Position numbers and translations under genes: made by a program. Of a stretch of 64,000 nucleotides of DNA, positions 10,239 through 20,116 are shown piece by piece (position 1 is the stretch's first letter; each line of letters begins with the position of its first letter). A model generated the notes under the pieces. That model did no database searches. It worked only from the letters and a program-made list of their open reading frames with translations, and was not told the DNA's origin. Origin of the DNA: Eurosta solidaginis (Eukaryota; Arthropoda; Insecta; Diptera; Tephritidae); NCBI RefSeq assembly GCF_040869045.1, contig NC_090320.1:254448978-254512977 (forward strand), in the 5' to 3' direction.

Positions 10239-13200
10239 TCAATTCTCTTTACAATACTTCATCCAAGCCGATTTCCCTGAGAAAACCAGAATGGTTCCCG
10301 GCTTGAGAGAGTGTATGTGACTATTTCCTAGTTTGGATGATCCTAGGATTCTAAGTCTTCGTCTCGCGACTGCCTCACATTCCTTCAGGATGTGTTCTGC
10401 AGACTCATCTTCGACATCACAGAAGCGACAGAGGCTACTAGCTGATATGCCAAATTTATGCATGTGGCTCTTTAGCCTACAGTGACCTGTGAGTATACCT
10501 GTTACAATCCTAAGGCTACTTTTTGGGAGGTTAATCATAGCCTTATATCGCTTCGAGTTGTACCCTCCTATTAGTGCCTTTGCCTGCCGAAGTCCTGGAC
10601 TCTCGCGCCAGTGTTGTTCTCTGAGGCACGCCTCCTTTTGTATAAAGTCCTCCCTTATTGTATGTGACCCTATTGGCACCATAGGCTCGGGTCCTATTGG
10701 CTTTCCGGCCGCTGCCAACTTGCCAAGCTCGTCGGCTCGCTCGTTACCATCCACTCCTCTGTGTCCAGGTACCCATGCCAGACGGATGGTGTTGTTGACT
10801 CCTAGATTGTTTAACCTCTCCACGCACTCAAGGACTGTTGATGATTTGATCTCAACCGAAGCTAATGCCTTGAGTGCAGCCTGACTGTCGCTGAGTATAA
10901 CGATTTTCTCGTTGGTATATCCCCGCTGTAAATTTATCTCTGCACACCGGCTTATGGCAACAACTTCGGCCTGGAAAATGCTCGGATATTTTCCGAGTGG
11001 TAGGGATATTTTGGTTCGGGGCACGAAGATCCCCGCTCCTATGCCCTCCGGTGTCTTCGAGCCATCGGTGTACCATATTATAGTGTGTTCCCGGTGAAGC
11101 GCTTCAATCCTGGAGGTGTCCCACGTACATTTGTTCCCCAGCTCTATTTTGAAGCGCTGCTCAAACTTAATTATCTTCCTCGTATCATCTCTGGGAAGTT
11201 GGATAAGTGGAATCTGCTCCTGCAGCTTCGCCATGCTCCGTGACTGTATCACTTTGCCTCTTCCACATCCCTCTTTAGCTATGTTTACTAAAGTACTCCT
11301 GGCTGCCTGCTCAATTATTATATGTAGAGGCGTTAACTCAGGCAGCACTTCTATTGCTGCCGTCGGGCATGTTCGCATGGCTCCCGTAATGCAGACACAC
11401 GCTAAGCGTTGAAGTTTCGTGAGCGATTTTTGTACGGTCACCATGGTTGTTCTTGATGCCCACGCAACTGCTCCGTACACTATGATAGGTCTCACTATCA
11501 TAGTGTACATCCATCTTAGGATCCTTGGGCTGCATCCCCAGGATCTTTCTGCAATACGTCTGCACACCATTATTGCTCTTGTAGCCTTTGATATGGTGTT
11601 GTCGACGTGTTTCTTCCATAAGAGCTTAGAGTCAAACGTGACTCCCAAGTATTTCACCTCAGACGTGTACTCCATCTGTACTCCATCCATTGTGATTTGC
11701 CTAATCCCTTCCAGTTTCCTTTTCCTGGTAAAGGGCACAATGGATGTCTTGTTAGGGTTGATGCTTAGCCCTACCTCAGTACACCATTCTTTCGTTAACC
11801 TCAATGCCCTTTGCATTATGTCGCAAAGGGTGCTCTCAAATTTGCCCCTTACGATGATAACAATATCATCCGCGTACCCCTGACATCGGATTCCTTTGTC
11901 TGAGAGCCTCTGTAGAAGTTCATCTACTACCAGGCTCCACAGCAGGGGTGACAGGACGCCCCCTTGTGGACATCCTTTCGTTGTTTTAATCTCTACTGTA
12001 CCGTCCCCACTTGAGGTTTCGGCAATCCTCGTGCGCAATAAGGCGTTTATCCACATACGGATTGGACGCTGTATCTCTCTTCTCTCGAGTACCCGATTCA
12101 CACTTTCGTGTGTCGTGTTGTCGAAAGCCCCCTCTATGTCCAAAAATGCGCATAGAGTTTTCTCCCCGCACTCGAGCGCACTTTGTATTTCTGTGGACAG
12201 CTGATACAGTGCAGTTTCTGTCGACCTGCCTGTTCTGTATGCATGCTGATCTTTATGTAGTGGCACTCTAGCGAGAGCTTTTGATCTAATCTCATGGTCT
12301 ACAATCTTCTCCATTGCTTTAAAGGACTTAGGACTGGAGTAGTCCTTTTTAGCCACCTTAGGTATAAAGACCACTTTTGCTCTTCTCCACACCGTCGGGA
12401 TGTATGCCAGTGCGAGGCTATCCCTCATAATCCTGAACAGGTGTGGGATCAATTCCTCGCCCTGCTGCAGAAAGGCTGGATATATACCATCCACTCCCGG
12501 AGACTTGTAGCTCTGGAAAGACTTTACTGACCACTTAACTGTGCCATCGTTGAAGAGTTCTTTAGCGAGGTTCCAATCTGTGGGTGTTGGTCTCCCTTCT
12601 CGAGCCTCCTCCGTTTAGGTATCCGAGGATGCGTCCGGGAAATGAGCTGCAAGCAGGGCACGTGCTCTTTCTTCCTCAGTCCTTGAGTAGGTTCCATCAG
12701 GGAGCTTAATTGATAGTCGTGTCTGCCTTTGGTCCTTGGCTAGGGCTTTATGGAGCCTTGCCGCCTCTGGAATCTCCGAAATACCCTCACAAAATCTCCT
12801 GAAGCTCTTTCTTTTAGCTTTTCTAATCTCTTTGTTATATGCTGTTAGATTCGCTGTGTATTGCTCCCAGTTTCCCGTACGCCTCGCTTGGTTAAAGAGT
12901 TTGCGCACGGTTTTCCTCATTTCCGAGAGTTTCCTCGACCACCAGGGGGTTTTATTTCCTGGGCCTTTGGATTCTCGACAGCTAGAGTTAAACGCTTCAA
13001 TAATGACACGGTTGAAGTTATTAACTCTTGTCTCTAATTCCATATAACTTGTTCTTCTGTTCCTACTATCTATGATAGGAAGATTTCCCTGTATTATGTT
13101 CCTGAACATGTCCCAGTTTGTGTTCCTGGGGTTTCGCCTTGGTGGTCCTTCTATGGGCATAGCCCCGATGACGAACTGGATAATAAGATGGTCCGACATT

Positions 13201-13867
13201 GAGGGTTCAGAGGAAACCCCTCATCCAGAGACCAGCTCATCAGCCAGATCGTTACCCAGGGTTATGTCCAGGACTTCTTCTCTAGACCTAGTGATGAAGG
13301 TTGGTGAATTCCCAACGTTGTATATGCTTAGGTCATTACTAATAATAAATTCAAGAACGGACTCACCCCTCGAATTGGTGTCTGTACTGTTCCATACCTC
13401 GTGGTGCGCATTCGCGTCGCATCCCATGATCAACGGTATTTTTGCCCATCTGCAGTATTACGTCAGTTTCTTCACACCCTCTGGAGGGACCTCGTAGTTG
13501 TCTCCCGCAAAGTAGGCCGCTGCGAAGACGATGTCTGTTGACTCTCCTTGTATTACCATCGTCGCCTGAACTGCTACGAGGTCTTGACTCATAAACTGTG
13601 TAATGCAAAAATAGTTAATGGAGTTGTTAAGCACTACACACGCTCTTGGTCTTTCTTGAGAAAGACCCCAAATTACCTTATTATTTCTCTCTTTTAAGCC
13701 TCTCACCTGACCTTTGTACACCCAAGGTTCTTGGATGAGTGCTATGCCCAGATCTTCCGAGGCAAACCTGCGTGCTATTACTGCCGAAGCAGCTTTAGCA
13801 TGGTGCAGGTTGATCTGGGCAACCTTTGTGTATGGGCCGGTCAGTGCTGAAGCCTTACCGGCTCGTC
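10239..13867 (-). pseudogene. LOA-like ORF2: endonuclease, reverse transcriptase, RNase H
   Basis: One reading frame of about 1,210 codons. The N-terminal apurinic/apyrimidinic-type endonuclease starts with VAQINLHHAKAA and ALIQEPWVYKG (about 13,720-13,830) and includes GCDANAHHEVWNS near 13,420. RT follows: FLDIEGAFD (about 12,120-12,145), GCPQGGVLSP, and the catalytic YADD near 11,870. RNase H has TDGS, QAEV, SDSQ and WVPGHRGVDGNERADE, so its acidic residues look intact. It ends with a C-X2-C-X8-H-X4-C motif near 10,375-10,430. Nonsense codons lie at 13,458-13,460, 13,221-13,223 and 12,615-12,617; the frame never shifts. At about 12,325 the RT reads SPKSFKAMEK, where relatives carry an extra RPISLTSFLLK-like stretch, so about 11-12 residues of the fingers are missing. 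ORF2 overlaps the end of ORF1 by about 25 bp and its start codon is unclear. Confidence 0.9.
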
Positions 13868-15925
13868 CTCATCGGACAGCCGCGGGTTTTCCTCTCTTCT
13901 GTCCTCCAAACCTAGGTCTTCTAAGTTTAGACCTTCCAGGAGCTCCTCTGTTGATGGAGCTTGCGTGTGCTCTTTACCGGTGATTAACCCGGTTGTTGAC
14001 CCTGTGGCTGACGAGACACCAGTTGGGCACTTGTTGGATGTTGCTGCCCTGGATGTTGTTGCTACCTCCTCGCTTTGCTCCCCAGTGCTCTGGACTTGTC
14101 CTGGAACGTGGGGTTGTTCCACACTGGCTGGGGCTTTTTGCTTCCAAGGTCTGACCGGGACGAAGCTGAACCGGTAGTTCACCTTGAAGCTAGCTTCCTT
14201 TATTTTAATGAACGATGCCTCGTCAATTGCCATGTTTACCCGCAAGCCCCCCTCCTCAGCACTGCTGCTGATTATACGCCACATCCCAACATTTAAGAAG
14301 GTGTTCGGTGCCTTCAGCAGTTTAAGTGCGAATCCTTTGTCGCTACTTCTGGGGAGATACATAGTGACGGTGTGCGTCGGCGGTATATCATCCCCTTTCC
14401 TCGTAATAAGGGCAGGGCCCTCCCAACTATGCAGAGTTGGTGTGACTCTGGTCAGCCATTCGGCTGTTTCCTCATCCTTGCAGTCTACAAGGAGTAATCC
14501 TGGCCTAAAGTACACGCCGCAGAAAGCCAGAGATTGCTTTCCCCATCCCTTCGATACCTCGATCATTATCGTGTCTTGCAGCCGCGTCAGTTCTTCCTGG
14601 CTCAAGACCTCCGCCGGGTATTGCTTTGGAAGCACCGCCATCCGTATGCCCTTTAAGGCATCCGAGTAGCCCTGCATTTTCGGCCTCCCCTGCGCAGTTG
14701 ATGTACCAGGTGCTGGCAGCGGCGCATTCGCTCTTCTTGAGGTAGACGGTGTGGGGTAAGCTCTCTGTCCCCTGGTCTGCGTTGCGTCCTCCCGTCGTGC
14801 CTGACCTCTTCTTCGTTTGTCAGCGGGAGCGCTTTGCTTCTCATTACGGCTTTTTTGTTGATCCCCGCGGTTATGTTACCCGCGGTGATGCGATGCGTGC
14901 TCGCTTCTTGCCGTTTCCCTCTCACCTCGCCTTGATTTCCAGGCGGATGGGTTCTTCTTGCTCGGCCTCATGTGTTGCAGTGCCTTCTCGCGTGCACTGT
15001 CCGGGGTCCTTCCCTGCTTCAGGTATCGAAGGTACCACTTCTTTCCTGCGCCACTTAGCCCGATTCTTCTTGGGTCGTCGAAGCCACCTGGCTCCCCCAG
15101 TTCGGGCCAGCTCGCACCATGGCGATGCTCTGTGCCAGAGTCCTCGAACGACGATGACCTTGCTCTGGCATTCGTACTTTCCTTTGGCGATCGTCTTCCG
15201 CGATCTAAACTCGACCTCTTCCTTCCTCCGTCACGTTCGGCTTTGTCGTCCCTTGACTTGGACCGTCTTCTTTCCCCTGGGTACTGGCGATCATGCACTT
15301 CACCCAGGTGTCACTTAGCTGCTGACTCCCTGCTGCTATGGCAATGTCTCTCCCTTGAGGGTGAGCGTTTGCGGTTTCGACTTTCCCGCTTCTCTTGCGT
15401 CTCCTCTCGGGGTCTCCTTTGCTGGGTTTCGCAAAGGCTGTTGCTGGCTGCAATTTTTGCCTCTGCCCGGCTTGGCCCACTGGTGGTGATTAACCCACCA
15501 TGCTGTGGTTTGACGCTGCTCTCCACTTTCGTGGTGCTCTGCCCACTGTGCTGCTGATTTCTGCTGGCTGTGTTAGTCTTCACGGTGGTGATTAACCCAC
15601 TGTGATGTTTACCTTCGCTACTCGTCTTGGTGGTGCTCTGCCCACTCTGGTGCTGGTTCTTGCCTGCCGTGTCTTTTTTGACCTTCTTGACCGTCTCGCT
15701 TCCGGACGTTTGGTCATTGTCGTCCCTGGCATGCTCCTCAAAAAGGGCAAGTTCTTCTGCAGTCAGGTTTAGGTGGCTTAGGGAGTAGGTTCTCTCGCCA
15801 TGCTTTTCCCTTCGGCGTTTGTTGTTACCGCCACTCTTTGCAGTCAACTTGCTCTCCCTCCCTTCAATTTGTTTTTGTTGATTTTTGTTGTTGTTGTTGG
15901 TTTTATTTGTGTTTGTATTCATCAT
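13841..15925 (-). pseudogene. LOA-like ORF1 (gag-like nucleic-acid-binding protein)
   Basis: A single frame of about 695 codons from the double Met at 15,920-15,925 (MMNTNTNK), broken by nonsense codons at 15,311-15,313 (TGA) and 14,876-14,878 (TAA). The first third is Asn/Gln/Lys-rich with degenerate internal repeats of the type HSGQSTTK and HSGLITT. The middle is highly basic with Arg/Ser/Glu clusters. The last 278 codons (14,677-13,841) form a folded-looking domain with IRMAVLPKQYP near the start and VNYRFSFVPVRPWK toward its end. It resembles the gag-like DUF4780 domain found in LOA-type ORF1s (recognised by feel, not searched). An acidic tail ends DEDEPVRLQH and overlaps ORF2. No CCHC knuckle is present. 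Its inferred role is RNA binding and particle formation. Confidence 0.8.
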
Positions 15926-16300
15926 CTTGTTCGTACGATCACATGCCTGCCGTGGCAAGCGTAGTGATCTATTCGGTATAAAAGGGGAACTCGGTTCGTC
16001 CACCGCGGCAGAGCCCCTTGACGCGGTAAGGCCATAGTTACTCCCCAAGGTGGCCCGGTGTCAGGGAGGCGCCGTTATAATACAGCCGGTATTGTAAACC
16101 TCCTGGCTGCAAACCAGTCCAATGGGCACGGTGTCGCATAACACCCTGGATTAGGAGGTGACAGTTCCTAGTTACCGCTCGCATGCGCGACGAATCAGTC
16201 GGACGTGAGTAGCGAGGCTCCTCCCATCCGGCCGACTCGCGACAACTTGTGATCGGCGTAAGCCCCTGCACCACTACAAGGTGCCTGTCCTCGCAGGGGT

Positions 16301-18089
16301 GAGCAAAGCTCACAGAGTATATTAACTTTGATTGGATAACGGTTGGTTGTACATATATAAAGCAATCGAGATAGATAAAGATTTCCATATATCAAAATCA
16401 TCAGTATCGAAAAAAATTTTATTGAGCCATGTCCGTCCGTCCGTCCGTTAAGGCGATAAATTGATTAAATTTTGAGGTATCGTGATGAAATTTGGCGTGT
16501 AGGTCCCTGGATACTCATCTCAGATCGCTATTAAAAATGAACGAAATCCGAATAACCACGCCAACTTTTTCGATATCGCAAATTTCAAAAAGTGCCATAA
16601 ATCATTACCAAAGACGGATAAAGCGATGAAACTTGGTAGGTGAGTTGAACTTCTGACCAAGAATAGAAAACTCGTAAAATTTTGGACAATGGGCGTGGCA
16701 CCGCCCACTTTTAAAAGAAGGTAATTTAGAAGTTTGCAAGCTGTAATTGGCAGTCGTTAAAGATATCATTATGAAATTTGGCATAAGCGTTACTCCTTTT
16801 ACTATATATATGCTAAGTAAAAATTGGCAAAATCGGAGAACGACGACGCCCACTTTTAAAAAAAAAATTTTTTTAAAGCCAAATTTAAAAAAAAGTTAAT
16901 ATCTTTACATTATATAAGTAAATTATGTCAACATTCAACTTCAATAATGATATGTTCCAACAAAATACAAAAATAAAAGAAAATTTCAAAATGGGCGTGG
17001 CTCCGCTCTTTTTCATTTAATTTGTCTAGGACACTTTTAATGCCATAAGTCGAAAAAAAATTTACCAATCCTTGTGAAATTTGGTAGGGGCATAGATTTT
17101 ATAACGTTAACTGTTTTCTGTGAAAACGGGCGAAATCGGTTGAAGCCACGCCCAGTTTTTATACACAGTCGACCGCCTGTCCTTCCGCTCGGCCGTTAAC
17201 ACGATAACTTGAGCGAAAATCGATATATCTTTACTAAACTAAGTTCAGGTACTTATCTCAACTCACTTTGTATTGGTATAAATATGGTCGAAATCCAACA
17301 ATGACCACGCCTACTTTTTCGATATCGAAAATTAAAAAAATTAAAAAAATACCACAATTCTATACCAAATACGAAAAAAGGATGAAACATGGTAATTGGA
17401 TTGGTTTATTGACGCAAAATATAACTTTAGAAAAAAGATTTTAAAATGACACATACTATAATAAGTAGAAGAAAATGAAAAACTTCTGCAGGGAGAAATC
17501 AAAAGCCCTTGGAATCTTGGCAGGAATACTGCTCGTGGTATTACATATATAAATAAATTAGCGGTACCCGACAGATGATGTTCTGGGTCACCCTGGTCCT
17601 CATTTTGGTCGATATCTCGAAAACGCCTTCACATATACAACTACCACCCCTCCCTTTTAAAACCCACATTATTACCTTTAATTTGATACCCATATCGTAC
17701 ACACACATTACAGAGTCACCCCTGGTCCACCTTTATGGCGGTATCTCGAAAAGGCGTCAACCTATAGAACTAAGGCCCACTCCCTTTTAAAATACTCATT
17801 ATCACCTTTCGTTTGATACCCATATGTTACAAACAAATTTTAGTGTCAGTCCTAGTCCTCCTTTATGGCGATATCCCTAAATCGCGTCCACCTATAGAAC
17901 TGTGGCCCACTACCTCTTAAAATACACTTTAATACCTTCCATTTGATACACATGTCATACAAACACATTCCAGGGTTACCCTAGGTTCATTTTCCTTCAT
18001 GGTGTTTTTCCCTTATTTTGTCTCCATATCTCTGAACTGAGTATGTAATGTTCGGTTACACCCGAATTTAGCCTTCCTTACTTGTTTTT
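16301..18089 (-). repeat. Repeat Q copy 1, main part
   Basis: A non-autonomous repeat in inverted orientation to copy 2 (20,117-22,591). Its element start is at about 18,089, reading on the minus strand CAAGTAAGGAAGGCTAAATT, then a hairpin (CGGTTACACCCG-type). It next holds about three 130-bp minisatellite units (17,575-18,000), a long unique body full of GGGCGTGG(C/T) and TTTCGATATCG words, a (CCGT)n run at 16,432-16,450, and the terminal ACTCTGTGAGCT segment. The distal 24 bp lie at 10,153 beyond the LOA-like insertion. No protein is encoded. Confidence 0.85.
16432..16450. repeat. (CCGT)n microsatellite inside repeat Q
   Basis: Four to five CCGT units. The same site holds (GGAC)n at 22,421-22,447 in copy 2 and near 29,912-29,930 in copy 3, so the microsatellite is an ancestral component of repeat Q. 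Confidence 0.9.
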
Positions 18090-18620
18090 TTTTTTTTCAA
18101 TTTCAATTCAAAGTCACGACACATTTTTCAGTTTTAAAAGATACTTCCTGAAATTATGGCACTCTAAAAAATAATTCCAAAACGCTAAATAAACGAACTT
18201 TTATTAACACCCCCGAACATGTATGTTATAAATACGCTATATGTTTTCATATACTACACATTGTAATAAAATACGTGATATGAAATAATAACTTCTTTAG
18301 CTGCTATTCAACTATCGATAGACTATGTAATAGATGAACGTAAAAAATTATAGCAGGACGTTTCGTGAGCATCGAGGGTGAAAATCGAAATCTAACATTC
18401 ATGACAGAGATTTAGTTTGGTGGCTTGCTGCGCTACTCTATATTGGCAGATATTAGATATTTTAGCACTTATGAATACACTTATGCAAGTACGATCATAC
18501 TTTCATATACCTATAAGTACGTACTTACTATGTAAAATAAATGTGTCATGAAACCAATATTTTTACACATCGGAATAAATATATTGGTAGTGCATTTTAT
18601 TAATAAATAAAAAGAAAATG
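18090..18620. other. AT-rich DNA between repeats
   Basis: A poly(T) run abuts repeat Q copy 1. Beyond it I see no gene or repeat. Confidence 0.4.
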
Positions 18621-18622
18621 AA

Positions 18623-18982
18623 AAAAATTTTAAGCACTTCCTTTATATAAATGGACAAAAATCAGCGATAAATGTCTCCTTATATAAAACATATTCATGC
18701 TAAACTTTGATTTTTAAATTTTGACATAGAAATTGCAAAAATATTTATGAGAATTAAAAATATAAAAGTGGAGCGCACATTACTTGTATTTGAAAGTTGG
18801 TAGGAAAGGATATATTATTAGTCAATCAAATGCGCTCCACCTTTACAATTTTATTTCTCAAAAATATTTTTCCAATTTCTATGTCAAAATTTAAAAATCA
18901 AAGTTTAGGAAGAATATGTCTTCATATAAGGAGAAATCATCCGTGATTTTTGTCCAGTGGAAGTGCTTAAAATTTTTTATTT
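18623..18982. repeat. Fold-back inverted repeat, arms of about 155 bp
   Basis: The left arm (18,623-18,778), starting TTTTAAGCACTTCC, is repeated in inverse complement in the right arm (18,828-18,982), ending AGTGGAAGTGCTTAAAA. The central ends are GTGGAGCGCA and TGCGCTCCAC around a spacer of about 50 bp. Arms differ by a few substitutions and small indels. The structure fits a fold-back or MITE-like element, and a transcript through it would form a long hairpin. No coding potential is visible. Confidence 0.85.
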
Positions 18983-18989
18983 TATTTTT

Positions 18990-19560
18990 ATTTTCCCCTT
19001 TTGTTCCTTCGTCACGGCATCTTAACTTATCTGTGAAGTTTCATGTTTGTAGCTCAATGAGAAGTTACTTTAAAATCGATCTGAAAATGCCAAATTTCAA
19101 AATTCTTATCTAACTTTTTCGATCCGTGCACCACCTATCGGAATTTTTTCTCCTTTTCTTAAAATTTTTCGGCGTCTTATTTTATCTGTGAAGTTATACA
19201 GTTGTAGCTCAATTAGAACTTACATAAAAATCAATCCCAAAATTTTCTCCGTTTCGTACGATTTTTCTAAATATCTCAACCCGTGCGCCCCCTAGCGAAT
19301 CTTTTTGTATCGTGTCATCGGCTGTCATCGACCTCTGAAATAAATTTGAAATTTCAAGTGTCTAGCTCACCGAGAAGTTACTTAAAAGCTGGTTTGAAAA
19401 TTTTTAAATTCTTATCTAATTATTTCGATCCGTGCGTCACCTAACGGATTTTTTTCCTTTTGTTGCCTTGTCACGGTGTTCTAACCTATGTGTAAAGCTT
19501 CGCGTTTGCAGCTTAATGAGAAGTTACTTAAAAATCGATTCAACGGACCTAATATAAAGG
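18990..19560. repeat. Degenerate tandem repeat, about 155-bp period
   Basis: The phrase AGCTCAATGAGAAGTTACTT and variants recurs at 19,051, 19,206, 19,364 and 19,510. Further words such as TTTCGATCCGTGCGCCACCT recur between them. One more related unit lies at 19,945-20,060 after an unrelated stretch of about 360 bp. The fold-back palindrome directly adjoins the first unit. Confidence 0.75.
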
Positions 19561-20116
19561 AAGTAAAATGACATAAAATCTGGCTGTGCAATTATATGCA
19601 TTTTGGCTGCAATATAATGATATGTGGTATTCTTAAATATGAGTATATTACATTGAGAAATTGTTTTGGAAATGTATCTACATATAAATTTGGAATTTTA
19701 ATCTTATAGGCATAGCTTCATGATCGATAAATGTGATAAATGGCGAATTATACTATTATAGGCTAATGAATATCCTAAACTCTCAAGTGCTTAAGAAAAT
19801 GTATTTGGAACCTGATACAGGGTGAAAACTTTGGAGGTAATCGATCGACTCTACTGAAAGATGTAAAACTAATGAGGAATAAAACGCCGATGGTTAGCGT
19901 TTGAACAAACTTAAATTTATTGAAGAAATGCAGAAATCAGTACGCCACCTTACGCAATTTTTTTCATTTAGTTGCATTGTCTCAATGTCTTATTCTATTT
20001 GTAAAGTTTCACGTTTGTAGCTCAATGAGAAGTAACTCAAAAATCGATTGCAAGATTTGTATTGAATATGCGGACAAATATTTAACCGACTTAATATACT
20101 TAAAGGAAATAATAAA

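Larger units (their letters stand above)
10177..16300 (-). mobile_element. LOA-like LINE, nearly full length (6.1 kb), inactivated
   Basis: A LINE inserted in repeat Q and flanked by a perfect 10-bp target duplication, GAGCAAAGCT (possibly 11 bp with a preceding T). On the element strand it holds about 375 bp of 5' leader, ORF1 (15,925 to 13,841), an overlapping ORF2 (endonuclease, reverse transcriptase, RNase H, Cys/His motif; to 10,239), a short 3' UTR and a tail of about five ATCT units at 10,177-10,197. Tandem-repeat tails, a gag-like ORF1 without zinc knuckles, and an RNase H after the RT are usual for the LOA clade (bilbo, baggins, Lian). That assignment is by motif and architecture, not by search. 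The element carries five in-frame nonsense codons and one small RT deletion, so it cannot move by itself. Confidence 0.9.

Noticed and set aside
10489..12530. Several plus-strand ORFs of 80-154 codons
   Set aside because: All are antisense to the RT/RNase H coding region, which explains their openness.
14749..15557. Two long plus-strand ORFs (189 and 199 codons)
   Set aside because: They lie antisense to ORF1 of the LOA-like element. ORF1 has the coherent domain order; these are frame shadows in GC-richer DNA.
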